Below, in pieces: positions 35,707 through 49,447 of a stretch of 64,000 nt of DNA. The notes beneath the pieces are model-generated. The model was not told the DNA's origin. It did not search any database and saw only the letters and a list, made by a program, of their open reading frames with translations. This DNA is from Phaeotremella fagi (Eukaryota > Basidiomycota > Tremellomycetes > Tremellales > Phaeotremellaceae): positions 248,001 through 312,000 of the forward strand of contig BCHU01000001.1 in NCBI GenBank assembly GCA_001599715.1, read 5' to 3'. The translations under genes and the position numbers were made by a program. Positions within the stretch are counted from its first letter, which is position 1; each line of letters starts with the position of its first letter.

Positions 35707-36259
35707 ATGTCAGACACAGCTCAAACTATACGACAATTGAAAATAAAAACAGGTGTCGTTAAAAGGTAAACCATCTTCCATCTCTCATAAAATCCCACTC
35801 CAGAAAACTAACCAACCCGTTAAAAGACTATTCAAAGAGGAACAAACGTATCGCAACGAGACGATCCAAGCTCAAGCTCAACTTGATAAATTGAAAGACG
35901 AAGGTGCTGATGGTGCAGATATACGAAATGCCGTGAGCCTCTTTTAAACCTTGTCCATCTGGAGACGTATCATCTGATAGAAAATGTTTTTGAATAGGAA
36001 AGGGTAGTTAAAGATTCACAACAGATGGTACCTAGAACTAGAAAATCTTTGGAAGAAGCTGTAGAAGGATTAGAGGATTTAGTCGTATGTCCATCATAAC
36101 GATTTCGTTCATTCGTTTCATTGTTGTCATTTGTTGATTATGAAGACCTGTTAGACCGCTTTGAAATCAGAAACTGAGATTAACGGTTCTCAGGAATTCA
36201 TGGAGGCTTTCAATCAATTACAACAAGTTCAGACTGCTTGGAAAGACGGTGGGAATTGA
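35707..36259 (+). CDS. Tubulin-specific chaperone A (TBCA/Rbl2)
   Basis: Four exons (35707-35765, 35827-35932, 35998-36084, 36155-36259) encode 118 residues, the normal length for cofactor A. The first helix 'IRQLKIKTGVVKRLFKEEQ' is diagnostic. Two further amphipathic helices ('VVKDSQQMVPRTRKSLEEA' and a C-terminal one) complete the three-helix bundle. The protein captures beta-tubulin released from chaperonin and helps build alpha-beta tubulin dimers in the cytosol. The yeast homolog is RBL2. No oddities are seen. Confidence 0.93.
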
Positions 36260-37107
36260 TTGGATCTCTTTTTAAGGATCAGGAGTCGGTCTCAGGGGGT
36301 TCGGTGTTGGTCGAGATTGATTTGGTTGATATTGGTAATGATTATGACATGTGATGAAATTTTCAGTGTTCTTTCGTGGAAGGGGTCGTCATTGTGTGGA
36401 AGATTGATTGTTAAGACGAATCGTCGATCTGGAGTGTTACATTCACTTACTGGGAAGGATGACATGACATATTCAAACTGATTCCTTCCCTCAATCTGTC
36501 AAGTCAAGGAATCAAAAAAATGTATTCATAGATCCAGCCTATAGCAGTGAAAAGTAGCTTCAAGTCAGTGGCGATGCTAACCGAAAAAAAATCGAATTCG
36601 TCATCCATTCCCACACCACCCCTGCCCTACTTCTCAAGCATCTAACCAAGAGATATCCCCACCCCTACCACCTGAACGAAATACCAAGAGTCCAAGCGAG
36701 GTAACAAAAACAATAACAAAAAAAACAAACAAACGAATACTCAAGCAGAAAGAGAACCCCTAAAGTTTGAGGCGGTGCTGAATATTTTTTATTCTCATTG
36801 TACCCCCTTACTGTAAACTTATTCAGGTGTTGAACGCAGTGACTTGGTTTGACTACGTCATGTATATGTTACAGTTACTCCTATATCCCCCATGTGTTTT
36901 TTAGCATGTCTGTGCAAAAGATTTGTTTTTTTGTTGATTTGTGGTTTATTTACGGATGCGAAATTTGTTTTTGGGGTGGGGTGTGGGTTTTGGGTCTGAG
37001 TATGTATATATAACCATTTCAAGCTGTGAGAAGAATGAATTGTTACAATCAAAATAATCTATCTCCCAAGAATCTCATAAATCCATACCTCTGCTTAATT
37101 ATTTACA
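36260..37107. other. Intergenic region
   Basis: 848 bp with A-rich runs (near 36715-36740) and AT-rich sequence. The open frame at 36260-36481 starts directly after the TBCA stop in another frame and has no coding character. A minus-strand open frame at 36858-37052 is also low complexity. It probably holds the TBCA 3' UTR and the promoter of the next gene. Confidence 0.5.
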
Positions 37108-37682
37108 ATGCTATTCTCAACGTTACCGTTCCTCATTTCCTTCTTCCTCAGTCTCGCCAACTCAGTCAGTGGCAGACCAACAACTAGACCTAGAGATACA
37201 CCTTCAGTTAGATGGTTAACGAATTTCAAGGATTCAATACCTGCCAACACCAAACTCTACTTAGAATGGGAAGGCGGTTGGGGTGTAGGTTGGGTAAGTC
37301 TTTTTCACCCATCTCTAATTCTCAATCTTACATGTTGGAAACAGAACGTATTTTATGTTCCTTGTCATGACGATCAATCTAATTTCGATGTAAGTTTTGG
37401 AGGTTGACGATACTGTATACTGACCTGTCGTCAGCCCGTTGAGATTATTCAATCAACGAGAGAATCTAGTTATGTTTGGACTACACCTACTGTGGATGAC
37501 TATCCAGAAGGTACGACTTTGTGAGTATTTGCTTTTTGCTTCATCTCAATTCAAACCCAGTAGTCTCTAACACTTTCTGTAGTGTCCTTGGTGTTAGTGA
37601 CGGTTCAGGTGGTCCAGGAGATTGGTACCATCTCACTGAACCTATGAAATTCGTTTCTCATGTCGATTTCACGTCCTATTAA
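37108..37682 (+). CDS. Small secreted protein with Kre9-like Ig fold
   Basis: Exons 37108-37293, 37345-37389, 37435-37520 and 37583-37682 give 138 residues. A signal peptide (MLFSTLPFLISFFLSLANS, then VSG) is followed by 'SVRWLTNFKDSIPANTKLYLEWEG' in two short blocks, then 'TTPTVDDYPEGTTFVLGV', and ends after a short Ser/Gly linker. The strand pattern, with early Trp and a late 'YxxxxxLGV', resembles the Ig-like N-terminal domain of fungal Kre9/Knh1 and GPI-anchored wall proteins. No Ser/Thr-rich tail or GPI signal follows, so it would be soluble in the wall or medium. The domain similarity is a judgement by eye. Confidence 0.75.
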
Positions 37683-37841
37683 GGAACTAGATTTTCGTGA
37701 TATCTTCTAGAATCATAGAATCGTCATCTGTCTTACGATATTATAATGTTTAACGATATAATGTAGAATCAACACTCCTTTGTAGCTCTTTATCTCCAAT
37801 GTAACATGCAAATTATAATTACGTACGAGTACAACAACAAA

Positions 37842-37875
37842 CCCGAATCCAAATCTAAATCTAATCCCAATCCCT
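37842..37875. repeat. AATCC/AATCT-type repeat at a gene end
   Basis: A run of ATCC, ATCT and CCCAATCC units straddles the point just past the TMA16 stop (37879, minus strand). On the minus strand it reads as GGATT/AGATT repeats. Confidence 0.5.
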
Positions 37876-37878
37876 TTC

Positions 37879-38663
37879 CTACTCAATCTCCATTTCTTTA
37901 CTCAACGAAGTCCAATCTTCACCAACAACTTCAGTAGCCGAATCAGAACCTAGACCCATTTTTAATGTTTTGCCTTCTTTAGAAACGACGATCGTATCAG
38001 GTTCCAATCTCGAGACTCTAATTTGACGAAGGAGATCGACATGAGAAGTTGAGATGGTCGTATCGGATTCCAACCATGTATACATGAGTTTAGCGGTCGG
38101 TGGATGAGTTAGATCTGGTACCTCTAAGAACAATATTATGTCAATAATTACGATAAATGATGATTCTGGTGTAAAAGAAGAGTGGACATACCAATCCCAG
38201 TTTCCCATTCGTTGACCTCTTTCCTTTTCGCCTCCTCCAATTCAACTAATTCAGTTACTTTCGGTCGACCAGCTCGACGAGCTTTCGTGAGTTCATTAAT
38301 CCTCTCATCGTTCCTTGTCAAATAGACTTCTGTGATTAAAGCTCGCAGAGACGGTAGAGAAATTGGGTTAGGTGAAGAGACTGAATGAAGAAAGAATGCT
38401 GGTCGGGATACTAGATTTGAACAATATTACAATTAGATTTGTTTCATAGTGATGCAAAAGTATACTTACGTTTATTCGAATATGCATTCTTTCTTAGTTT
38501 ATTTTGATGACTGAGTTTAGCAGCTCTTAGATGAACTCTTTCAAGTTGACCGGCTGGGGGGTTAGACAGTACTCAGTGGATACGACATACCCTTCCTTGA
38601 ACCTGGATGAACACCTTCTTTCCCCTTTATAGCTTTCATTGTTAATCTACGATTTCCTGGCAT
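37879..38663 (-). CDS. TMA16: Translation machinery-associated protein Tma16
   Basis: Four exons (38663-38591, 38553-38470, 38410-38192, 38123-37879) join in frame to 206 residues. The basic start 'MPGNRRLTMKAIKGKEGVHP', 'GSRKAGQLERVHLRAAKL' and the later 'LTRNDERINELTKARRAGRP' are the Tma16 signatures. The acidic C-terminus ('EDWTSLSKEMEIE') also fits. Tma16 binds nuclear pre-60S ribosomal particles. It shares a 363-bp divergent promoter with TRS120. Confidence 0.9.
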
Positions 38664-39026
38664 TTTGAATGATTGATTAATGTTGTTGATTTGAGCGGAA
38701 TAGTTAAATTTCAACGAGACAATGCAATAATCACCTTTCTGAAAAATCAAAATAAATCAACTATCAAAATTATACGTTATTCAATCCTCCCTCTTTTCAC
38801 TGCGGGGCAACAACTTACAGCAAGGTCAACGCGTGGAATTAAACGTCTCTTGTATCAATTCATTCCAATTCAACAATTCTCAAATCTCATTTCGTTCCTC
38901 TCATAGATACAAGGTCCAGTGGTAAGCTGAAGGACAGATCCATTCCCTTCGAATCTCGAAAGAAAACAGAAAAAAAAACAGGGAGACAACCGTTCGACGG
39001 TCAATCTCCTCGATTTGGAATTCAAC
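38664..39026. other. Divergent promoter of TMA16 and TRS120
   Basis: This 363-bp region contains A-rich runs near the TRS120 start and no other gene. The overlapping open frame at 38673-38906 has no coding character. Confidence 0.5.
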
Positions 39027-42000
39027 ATGTCACAACCTCAAACGTTGAATTCCATCTCAGATCCATTCTCACTAGCGAAACTTCAGATCCTACTCGTACC
39101 CGTCAACACCTCATCTAAATCAACTGATGGTTCCAAACTCTCAGAGAGCACTTTCGAACATTGGTCAAACTTGATAAGAAGACATTCAATACTTCGAAGT
39201 GATGAAATACGTCGAAATCAATCATCAACTGCGTCACCCAGTACATTTCATAACAGAAGTGGAGGACCTTCAGATCCAAGATCTAGATTCTTTCCTGTCT
39301 CAACTGGGAATTCAATCTCGAAAGCTACATCAACTCATAATGTTCATTTAGCTTATCCGAAAAACGTACCTGCTAGACATCTGTCACCTTTGAGTTTATA
39401 TCGTATGGCTGAATTCCCTTTGGTGATCATTGGAATAGCTGTTGAACCTGATCAATCTGACGATGAATCTCGTGGATATTCTCTCAAAGAAGAAATTGAA
39501 GGTGATATCGGTCAATCAGCTTCGGTCAATTTACCAAAGATATCGACAACGACCGTTTCACCTTCTGAAGCTTTTTCTGAAGTGATCTCAAATCTTTTAC
39601 CTGCTACTTCGCCTTTTCCTTTGGTTAAACGACTTCTGATGGTTCCGGCTCATACACCTAGATCACCAACTCCTCATGCATCACCGGTGAAGGAGGGTCG
39701 TGTTCAACCTTCAAGATTAGCGAATGGGAATAGCATATCAGATCCTTATGTTCGATATGTACCTTCTCATGGGAGTGCGGATTCATGGCTGAGTCGAACT
39801 TTGGGAGAGGCGGTTGGGGAAGTTTTAAGTGAATTAGGGGAACTTGTGAGTATTGACGTGAGAGGAGCAATCAGACAAGCTAACACCATTCAGGCTTCAT
39901 CCTTTGAAACTCCTGATGGTCTACAAACTCTCTCAGCAACTCTTCTACCATCTTTAACCTCCAAAAATCAATATGCCTCGGAGACTTTATTCGCTTCACC
40001 TGCCAGTACACCTACCTCTTCTCGAAATGGTCAAATCGTACCACCCCTAACTCATTCAAACTCTACACCAACGCAATCCATCAGTATTTCTCGATCATTG
40101 ACACCTGGTGGTAGACCAACTTCTGTTCAACCCGCATCTCTACCTCCAATCCAAAGTCCAGCATTAACAACACCGCCCGTTCCAGCATCGACATCTTCCA
40201 ATCCATTCCGTAGATCTACAGCGTTGACTTCCCCGTTTTCAAGAACTTCGTCATCGACTTCTACGTTAACTCTCAGTTCAGTGGGATCAAGTAGTACTTT
40301 GTCCACCACCACTAAATACACCAATGCACCATTGGCTGGAGTGGCAGGGGGGAGATTAATGAAATTACTTGGTGACATGTATTTGATCGCTGGGATGTAC
40401 GGCGATGCTATCAGATGTTATGAAGATGGAGCTGAAAGGTGTAGAAGTGTTGGAGATGTTTTATGGGAAGCAGGTGCCAGAGAAGGAAGAGCTGTGGCTG
40501 GGATTGGAGAGGCTTGGGAAGGAAGAGATGGTTCGGTAAGCACTTTTATCTTTTTGAATTCTGGAGCAAACCTGAATGATCGTTTAGAATATGTCATCCC
40601 CATTCCAAACATCGCCTATACCTGTGGAGATATTGACTCACTATCTTTCAGCTTTATCATGCCTTTCAAGGTCTCCTCTACCGTTTCCTCCAACGATTCT
40701 ATCCCCTTTACCTCAAACGATCTCTGGTTCAGTGGCTTTCGCACCATCTGCACCTAATCCCACGCAAACCGGCACAGGAGAAGGTCTGCTTGCTTATCTA
40801 TATTGCAATCTATGTCTTCGAATCAGTCACTTCATGTTGATAATCTGGGCAGCGGGTGGTTGGGGATCTATCTCTTTATCAGCTTTGGTTGGACATCATC
40901 TCCCAAGATCATTTCCACCTTTACCTACAGATGATGAACAGGTGGATACGGTTTATCGAAGAAAACGTAATCAAATCCTAGGTATGCTGGGGTCAAGTTC
41001 CCAAATTACTAGACACGGTATTATGGGACATGCAGAAGCTGGTTTAGGACCTTTCCATAAAGCTTTGACGAACGTCGAACAGGTTAGTGTACACGCTGAA
41101 GTAGTTTGGTTAGCTAGATGGTTAAACCTAGAGAGGAAAGAAGGTAGATACACTAGAGAAGTAATAAAGAGAATTGGAGTTTTGATTGTGGAAGGAAGGG
41201 AAGAAAGTCGAAGACTTGGATTAGGTGGATTCTCCCGTGGAAGTAAATCAGAGGAACCTCCAACATCAACGAATGAAACTACCCAATCAGCGTCAGATCT
41301 AGCTGTAGGCTTAGGACTGGGGATGACAATTTCATCAACGACTCAAGCTGTTGCTGTTCGGAAGAAGGAATCGACCGAAGGTAATGTTGGAGTTATGACT
41401 TTGTTTGAAAGGGTTTGTCAAATCGCTGGAGTAGCTCTTATCCCTCTTGGGAATGATACTACCGGAGTTGACACCAAGGATACTTGGAAGAAGGAAATTG
41501 ACGGGAATCGTTTCGGCTGGCCAGAATTACAGGTTGAAATGATCAAAGAAGGAATCTCTGTTGCCGAAGCTCTACCTGGTACGTGAGAGCATGATATTGA
41601 TAGCCTCGTTGTTTAGCTGATAAATCGACTGATTCCAGATCACCCTGCAATCATCAAACTTTGCATCTCTGCTCTTCGTACCCTGTACCCATATCTGAAC
41701 AGCATTTCACAGGGTCATCTCTCAAAAATGTATCCCCAAGCGTTAGCAACAGTTCGTAGACGTGGGATAGAGATTGGAACTATTCCTTGGTGGCTGCCGG
41801 GCAAAATCGTTCTCAGTCTCGAAGTTGCTAGGTAAGGCTTTTGTCTCAAAAATGAGATTGCCATTTGACAAACCTTATTACTTTAGCTTGACGCCGAATC
41901 GTTTACCTCTCGAACATGCTAGTACGGAAATTATGCCTGAACAAAGAAAAAATTCAAAAGGTCTTCGAGATCCTTTCTTGTATAATCCTCGGTTGAAAGC

Positions 42001-44406
42001 TTCTGCTATGGGAAAGGTGAGTCGTAGAATGTATTACTCGGGACAGGCTGACCTGATTTGGTCAGACTGTTATCGTCGCTAAAGAACAAGTGGATATCTT
42101 TGTGACTGTCCAAAATCCTTTTGGATTTGATCTAGAAATCCAAGATCTTTCTTTGATGTGAGTTGGGATCAGGCGATGATGAGAATAATGTGCTGATTGA
42201 CTTGTTTCAGTACGACGGGGGTAGCATTCTCAACTCATCCATTGCCACTCACTCTTCCAGCTTCCTCGATCCAAACCGTTCGAGTCTCCGGTCTTGCTAC
42301 AACTGCAGGAAATCTTCAAATCCGCGGCGTCAGCATACGACTGAAAGATGGTTCAAGTACAGAAATCTTGTTACCCGTCGTTGACGAAGCTCTGAAAGTG
42401 AAGCAGGACAAGAGAAAATCTAGATTACGAACTGAATTGAATAAAATCAAGAAGATTGGTTTGGATGCTCGAGACGGAACGGCTGAATTGGAGGCTAGTT
42501 GGAGAGAAAGTTTATCAGGACTGCCGACTGATACGGAGAAATGGTTGGAATGTTCTGTGGTTGAAGAACAACCTTTGTTGTGGATCAAGAAGACTTCTCT
42601 GATTCACGGAACAGTCATGTTATACAATGGAGAGAGGTGAGCTTTGCTTGACTTGTCTATTTGGGGTCATCACAGCTGACGATTGATTTACAGTTCAATC
42701 ATTCGTTTAACTTTGGAGAACAGTTCAACGATTCCTGTTGATTTCGTAAAACTTTCCTTTGAGGATTCGACAATCCGAGAAGCTCAAGCTATCATTGCCG
42801 AAGGGGAATTGACTCCTGAACAAGCATACGAGATTGAAGGTGATATGCTGAACAGACCTGTATTCTCATGGGAAGATAAAGGTGAAGGAGGATCTATTAT
42901 GATCGCTCCAGGTGGTAGGACCGCTTTGACCATTCGTTGCCTTGGTAAAGTTGGCTGGTGAGTCAAGGACTTGCTTTTCATGCACTTCAAGCTGATGCTG
43001 TTGTGATTCAGTACCGACGGTTCCATTCGCATAGATTATGGATACATTGATCGATCCACCGAAACTCTATCATCAACATTCCACACCAGACAAATAACTT
43101 TCCCAGTCCTGTTTACAGTCTACCATACGCTAGAATGTCATTCCCTAGATCTAATTCGTTTATCCGGATCAAGACGTAAAAGACCTACACAGGATCGAAA
43201 CGATTCTTTACAAATCCCCAACGGTGGTAAATGGACCAGATCAATGTCTCCATCTGGATCTAGATCTCCGGTCACCTCTGGATATCTGTTGACGGCGGAG
43301 GACATACTTAAACAAGCTTTGGAGAATGAGAGTGATAGTTCACATTGTCTGTTTGGGATCAGTGTTAGGAACGTTTATGGTGTTCCTTTTGAAGTTGTTC
43401 TCACTCGTGAAGCTACAGAGGACGGTGAGCTTGTATCAGATTATTTATAAGCTAAGCTTACAAATAAATAGGACCTGAATTATCTGCTGTGCGATTGGTA
43501 CCGCCTGGAGCAACTGAGCGGTAAGCTGTTTGCCATATCCAAACACTGCAAATCTGATCAAACCACTCTAGAATCATCCTTCCACTCCCCAGATTATCCT
43601 TATCGACTTCACTCCTATCTCAACCAGTTCCATCACTCTCCGAACGTCAATACGTCGTTGATAAATTGAAGAAATCTCCGGCTGAAATTCAAAAATCTAG
43701 AAATCTGTTTTGGTACAAGGAGCAACTTTTGAAATCTATTCAAGCTACTTGGAGAGAGGTAGGTTCTGATTCCAAAAGATATTTAGCATGAGTTGACATT
43801 GAGTTCTTAGCCTGGTTCACTGCGTCAAGGAACACTTTCGTTACGTGACCAGATTTTCACCCCGTCGTTGTTGGACGTTTTGCGTATTGATGAATTAGAT
43901 ATTGGATTGAGTATAACCAGTCGAACTCGGGATGGCATAATCTCCCTAGCTGAATTTGTCGATATACAAATAACTCTAACCAACAATCTGGGTAAGCTAC
44001 CAAAAGTTCCAACAATCGATGAACATAACTAATCGAAGAATAAACAGAACGTCCAATCAGACCATTCATAAAATTAGAATCTCTACCTTCAACATCAACA
44101 GATAATTCATGGACGAACCCGACCCCGAATCAAAGGAGACAATCAACCTCGACAGGTCCACCACCGAACCATTTGAAAAATATTATCTTCGATGGCAGTC
44201 TATCGAAAACTTTTGGATTTTTGAAACCAAACGATCAGATTGAGTTTGGGTTGTCGGCGACTTTTTTGGCTAGTGGTGAATATGGATTTAGGGTGGCTGT
44301 TGAAGAAGTTGTTCTGAGTGAGGATGGTGGTGTTGTCGAGAGGGATTTGAGTTTACCACCTTTGGTTAGATTCTCTCATGTTTTGATGGTCAAAGTCGAT
44401 GGATAG
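39027..44406 (+). CDS. TRS120: TRAPPII complex subunit Trs120 (TRAPPC9)
   Basis: Twelve exons (39027-40535, 40588-41578, 41639-41831, 41887-42016, 42066-42157, 42211-42636, 42694-42957, 43012-43424, 43472-43520, 43572-43758, 43811-43991, 44048-44406) sum to 1,597 residues, in line with fungal Trs120. The ATG at 39027 is chosen because the frame before it has none. The conserved N-terminus reads 'DPFSLAKLQILLVPVN'. The central TPR-like part includes 'GRLMKLLGDMYLIAGMYGDAIRCYEDGAE', and the C-terminal half is Ig-like beta sheet. Ser/Thr/Pro-rich low-complexity segments fill residues 200-440. Trs120 is part of the TRAPPII exchange factor for Ypt31/32 at the late Golgi, the same compartment as Sec7. 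Confidence 0.94.
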
Positions 44407-44643
44407 TGGCACGTAGGAGATAATCAAATAATCTAGATGTATCTACCATTGAATCTTGGTGTGATTAAACTTTGCATATAAATAAACAGGATTAGCATGA
44501 ATATAGGAATCTGTCGGGACAATGCACAAATGACGAAAGAATCTAAATAAATCTACAGAAAAAGGTGAAAAAAATGTTATTCAGTACTGTGTACAACGAG
44601 AAAGCCCAAAATAAAGTGATAATCTTCAGCCACAACATGGAAA
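44407..44643. other. Convergent 3' region of TRS120 and SMC5
   Basis: 237 bp of AT-rich sequence between two convergent stop codons, probably holding both 3' UTRs. No other element is seen. Confidence 0.5.
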
Positions 44644-47600
44644 TCAGCTAATCAAATGAGCTTTCTTATATCTCTCCAAACATGATTTCAAAGGTCCAAA
44701 TCTTTGTTTAACATTCTTAGCTTCAGGGACTAAAGTAAGAAACAGGAATATCAGTAAATTTCTCTTTCTGCCTGATCACTAAACTCACCCCAAGTTCCAT
44801 TGTTGATGATGAGGATTTTCATTCTTTCGTGATAGTTCAGACCCGATAGCAATTTCGGAGTGATCAGGAAATATTGACCAGCTCTGTCAGAGCATGTAGC
44901 CTCGACCAGCATTCCGTGGACGTTTCTTTCAGCTCTTTGATCCATTCCCTATGAGGGTTGCTTTAGTATGTCATACCATTTAAATAAAAGGTGACTTACT
45001 TGATTGATTTCATCAACAAGTGAGAAAGGTGTTCTGGCCATTTCTGAAAGACTCATCAAATAAGTGACTGTTGCTAAAGATCGTTCCTGGTAGAGGTAAG
45101 TACTTGAATGGTATTACGAGTCTCTGACTTACTCCTCCCGATTGATGATTGGCGGTCAAAATGGATAGACTATCACCATCCCTATAACTGACTTTGATCT
45201 CAAGTCCCCAAGCCTCATAATCATTCTCGACTCTCCTTATATTAACTTCACCGGAACATTGTAGACCTACTCAAGGATTAGTCAAGTGTATAAACATGTC
45301 GCTCGAATGTTGACGTACGATCGAAAGCAGTGGAGAAATTTTTACTGACGACGGAAACGAGATGTTCGAGAGATGGATTGAATCGATCCTACGACTCGAT
45401 CAGCTTCCGATTCTTGGATTTATTGTCATGAGCTTACCAATACACCATCGACAATCTCTCGAGTCCGATCTCGTTTCTCTTCGCTAGCGGCGACCTCTTC
45501 TTCTGCTCGTTTCAACTGTCCGTCATGTCAGTGAAAATAGCAAACTGATGACCAAAGAATCAGAACAAACCTTGGCTGCAGCATCCTCATATCTCCTGAC
45601 AATATCATATTGAATATGACTGCCACCTTCGATTTCCGCAACGACGTCCTCCAACTGACCACGAAGTTCTGCAGTAGGTGGAACCATGTTGTCCTGAAGA
45701 GTGACATGGTAAGCCTTGAATCTAAATGGAAAGTTGACCGAGATTTACCTTAGCTCGTCTTGCAAATTCCTCCTTAACAGCGTTGGGCTTGTTACCCAAG
45801 TTGGTTTGGAGTTCTGCCACTTTCTTATGATGCTGAACTCTATGTGACTCGTTTGTCTCAGTTGCTGAACAAATAAAAGGTGAATCAGTATTTGTATTAC
45901 TATCGTCCGAGTATCATCTAAACTCACCGATCTCCAGCAATCTCTTAATGTTGTCGACTTCTTCATTGCCAACTTGGAAGTGTCGATCGATCTCCTCAAC
46001 ATTTACTGAATATTGGCAGAACGACTGTGTCACGCTGACCGCTTTCAAAGTTAGATCTAAAGATTTTTCTGTGTATTCCTGAGTCCCGTTGTCAGTGAGC
46101 GATCCCCCATCGAAGGGTTTCCTCACCTGATACGCTTTGATGGGATCCAAACGCTTCTTCATTGCTATGACTATTTTCTCCTTGATTTTCTTTCGTTCTT
46201 CTTCTATTGATGGTTCCCTTTCTAATTGAGCCAATTTCTGTTTGGCAGTTTCTAAGCGTACGAGTCAGACCAGTTTCACAAAGACAAGGGTAATGATAGG
46301 TCTTACCAAGGTCTTTATGCGCTTTTTGGAATTTGACGTGTTCGTTTCTCAATTCTTGGATCTCGGCATCCAATTCTTCCTATAGTTATGTCAGAAATAA
46401 TCTGCTATGCAAACAGCACTTGGGGGTTACATACAATTTCTTCTTTGACCTTGAAAAAAACCGCTTGACATTCTTCAGCTTTCTTCCGTGTATCAGCGAG
46501 CGGTCCTTCTGCAGCTGACTGTTCTCTTCTCAGATTCCCAATCTGCTCGGAGAGTCTTGCATTTTCTTCCTTATCGACTGTGGGAAAGTATCAGCGTGTA
46601 AAAGTATTCAAACAAAAATTGTCAACAACACTCACCAACAATGTTGAAAGCTTTAGCTGGGGTTGGGGGTTGACTGGAGATTTGGAATTGTTTTCGACCG
46701 TATTGCGATTGTTTAGCTCTGACTGATTCGCTTTTGGTGATGTAATTTCCAATCCCAGCGTTGATCAAACGCTCCGAGCTAACTTGAGTGCTATCTTTCT
46801 GTGTCAAAGCCTAAAAAAGAAGTGTCAGTCAGACCATTCGCACTCACTCGATTCAAACCTACGATTTGATGCAAATTTGCATTGCCACACAAGAAAGCGA
46901 TAATGGGTGGATCCGCTTCAACGAAATCAATAGCGAAGCCATCCATGCCCAAGGCTGCTAGCTAATCATAAATGGTCAGATCTATTATGCTATCCTGGAA
47001 GCCGCAGACATACCTGATCAGGGGAGCATTTTCGAGGTGGATTAACAGATTCTTCATTAACTTCCACAACAGCGAGATCTAGCTCAACACGGAAAGGTCC
47101 CACATAATTTCCATTCGGAAGGGTTCTCCCTTCTACTTGAGTACCGTTCAATTTAACCATTCTTTGATAGTCTGCAGGGGTTTGACAAACAAAAGTCTGT
47201 AGAAATAGACGATTAGCGTAACGGCAATATGCTCTCAAATCGACGACTTACTTTTCTTTGTCGGATATTCGTCGACATTTCCACTTGCCAAGCATACCTC
47301 TTGTCTGTGACGTTGACAGAGATCATTGGTGGACTGCAGACCGGCATATCGAATTCATTTTCATGCTTTTTGATGTATTCAAGAGCGTAACCGATCGAAG
47401 GGAAGCCCTTGATGACAGAAATTTCCCTCTGGGCTTTAACATCGTTAACGATTTTTTGCCTAGGGACAAACAGTCAGCATTTAACAGCGGAATCAAGTTC
47501 ATTCAACCCACTTGGCCATCATTTCATTGATTTGTTGATTAACAGCCATTGTTTTTTGTTGATCAGCTTTTATCTTGTCAACGAATTCAAGATGCTTTCG

Positions 47601-49447
47601 TTTATCTGCTCTAAATGAGACTTTGAGCTTATCCTAGAAAAGGATTAGCTCGATCTCTAAGACAATTCCAAACTTACTCTAGCTTCGATTTTTTGCTGTA
47701 TCTCCTCATCTAGATGCTCAGTGGGACGGGTCAGGATGTCTTGAGCGGCGGCGATCTTGTCCTCTTCGCTCTTGATTCGTTGCTGGTGGCGATCAGATTT
47801 GGTTTTCAGTCCATGAAGTTCGTTGATCGGACTCTCGCTGGCACGGCTCTAAATTGGGAGGGAGAATATCAGTAACTCGATCTGCGGCCAGAGCCGATTT
47901 GGCGACTGACAGTTTCATCATATTTCTTCGCACAATCTCCCAAACCTTGATTCAACAGTTGAAGCTGAGTTTCACTCTTCTTTTTATCCTTCTCAAACCT
48001 CTGCAACAGCTGCTTTTGGGATCTGAGGCGAGGTTACCAACCATACAAGGTTAAAAGTATTAGAATGAAAGTTTGCCACTCACGTTTGAAGAATTTCCAG
48101 AGGTTTACGTCTATTCTGAGCAGCAGTTAATTGTTGAAAGAGAGTTTTCTTTTCTTGCGCTGATGCTTTTGCTGCTTGTCGGAACTCCAGTAGTTCAGCA
48201 GCTTGAATCATCATTTCCAGAACTTCGCGCTGTAGTGAAAGTAAACCATATCAGCTCTTCACGAAAAGTGAAGTTTAAGCAGTTATAGACCAACCTCAAA
48301 TTCATGACCTTGCCTTGCACGATAATTCTCAAGATCTGGTTCTAAAGTACTGACGTGATCTTGGAGTGTATCCCTTTTATCGATTTGCTCTTTGAGATCC
48401 TGAGATTCAGTTAGTAAAGTACGTGATAGCCCAGAGTTGACTTACCTCTTCGATTTTAATCAAATCTTTACCATCGACACATAACTGTTCATACCATTTA
48501 CTGAGACGAGGATCTCCTGCCGCTGACATGGTTTGTCGAAGTAAGAAATTTGGTTGCATTTTGGCGAAAGACGAAACCATATCTTGAGGTAGGAAAGAGC
48601 TAAATGTTTGTTAATACTGATGCTAAACGAATCAGCAAGACATACCAAAGATTGGCTTCTTCAACACCCAAACTTTTGACCAAAGCTGTAACAGCTTTCT
48701 TTGTAGAGGGTTCACCTGTGCAAAGTATTAGCGAATCATCAGAATCGAAAACCATAGCTCAACCAACCATTAATCTTCCATTCACTCTTCTGTTCCCTCG
48801 TAAATCTTCTATAAATGATAGGATTCTTCTTCCCACGTCTACCTTTAAGTTCGACCTCAGTTTCAGCCCATTCCATTCCCTGCTTAACGAAACTTCTCAG
48901 ATCTTCACCTCTAGCCATAACTTTGATGTTCCAACCTAAACCTAAAGCTATCGCTGATGAGAAAGTTGATTTTCCGGTCCCGTTAGGACCGACAATCATG
49001 TTTAGATATGGACCGGGACGGACTTCGACTGATGTGTAGGTCATGAAATTTCGAAGTTTCAATCGAACGACTGAACCTGTAACGTATCTGTTGTTTTCAA
49101 TACAAGGCATTGTCAATTTTCAAAAAGGTGACTCACCCATCTTCACCTCTTTGTAGATCAGGTCTGAAGCCAACTTCACCAATTGGTCTATCAGGTTCTT
49201 CAGCAACTTCTTCATCTTCCTCATCATCTTCATCATCTTCACTACCATCTAGACGTCTAGCATAGTTTTCTTTCTTAACTCTAACCTCATGTCGATCTCC
49301 ATCGTCACCATCAATATTATCATTCAACGATGGTCGAGATCGTTTAACTGATGTAGAAGGTCCAGCTTCATTCTCCTCATCAGAATCTGCAAGTCTGCTT
49401 GGACGTTTCTTTCTGTTGGTCACCACTGGTGGTGATGACGAACTCAT
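44644..49447 (-). CDS. SMC5: SMC5, ATPase of the Smc5/6 complex
   Basis: The gene starts with exon 49447-49137 (acidic, disordered, 'RKKRPSRLADSDEENEAG') and continues through more than 20 short introns to the TGA at 44644-44646. Exon 2 carries the Walker A motif GPNGTGKST at residues 137-145, preceded by 'LRNFMTY'. Long coiled-coil exons (45.6-48.6 kb) flank a hinge ('GPFRVELDLAVVEVNEES' region, near 47.1 kb). The C-terminal head has the ABC signature 'NHQSGGERSLATVTYLMSL', the Walker B 'SLVDEINQGMDQRAERNVH' and 'YFLITPKLL', all specific to Smc5 rather than Smc6. The protein acts in DNA repair and chromosome segregation in the nucleus. I did not settle every exon boundary in the coiled coils, so total length (about 1,150-1,200) is an estimate. 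Confidence 0.93.
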
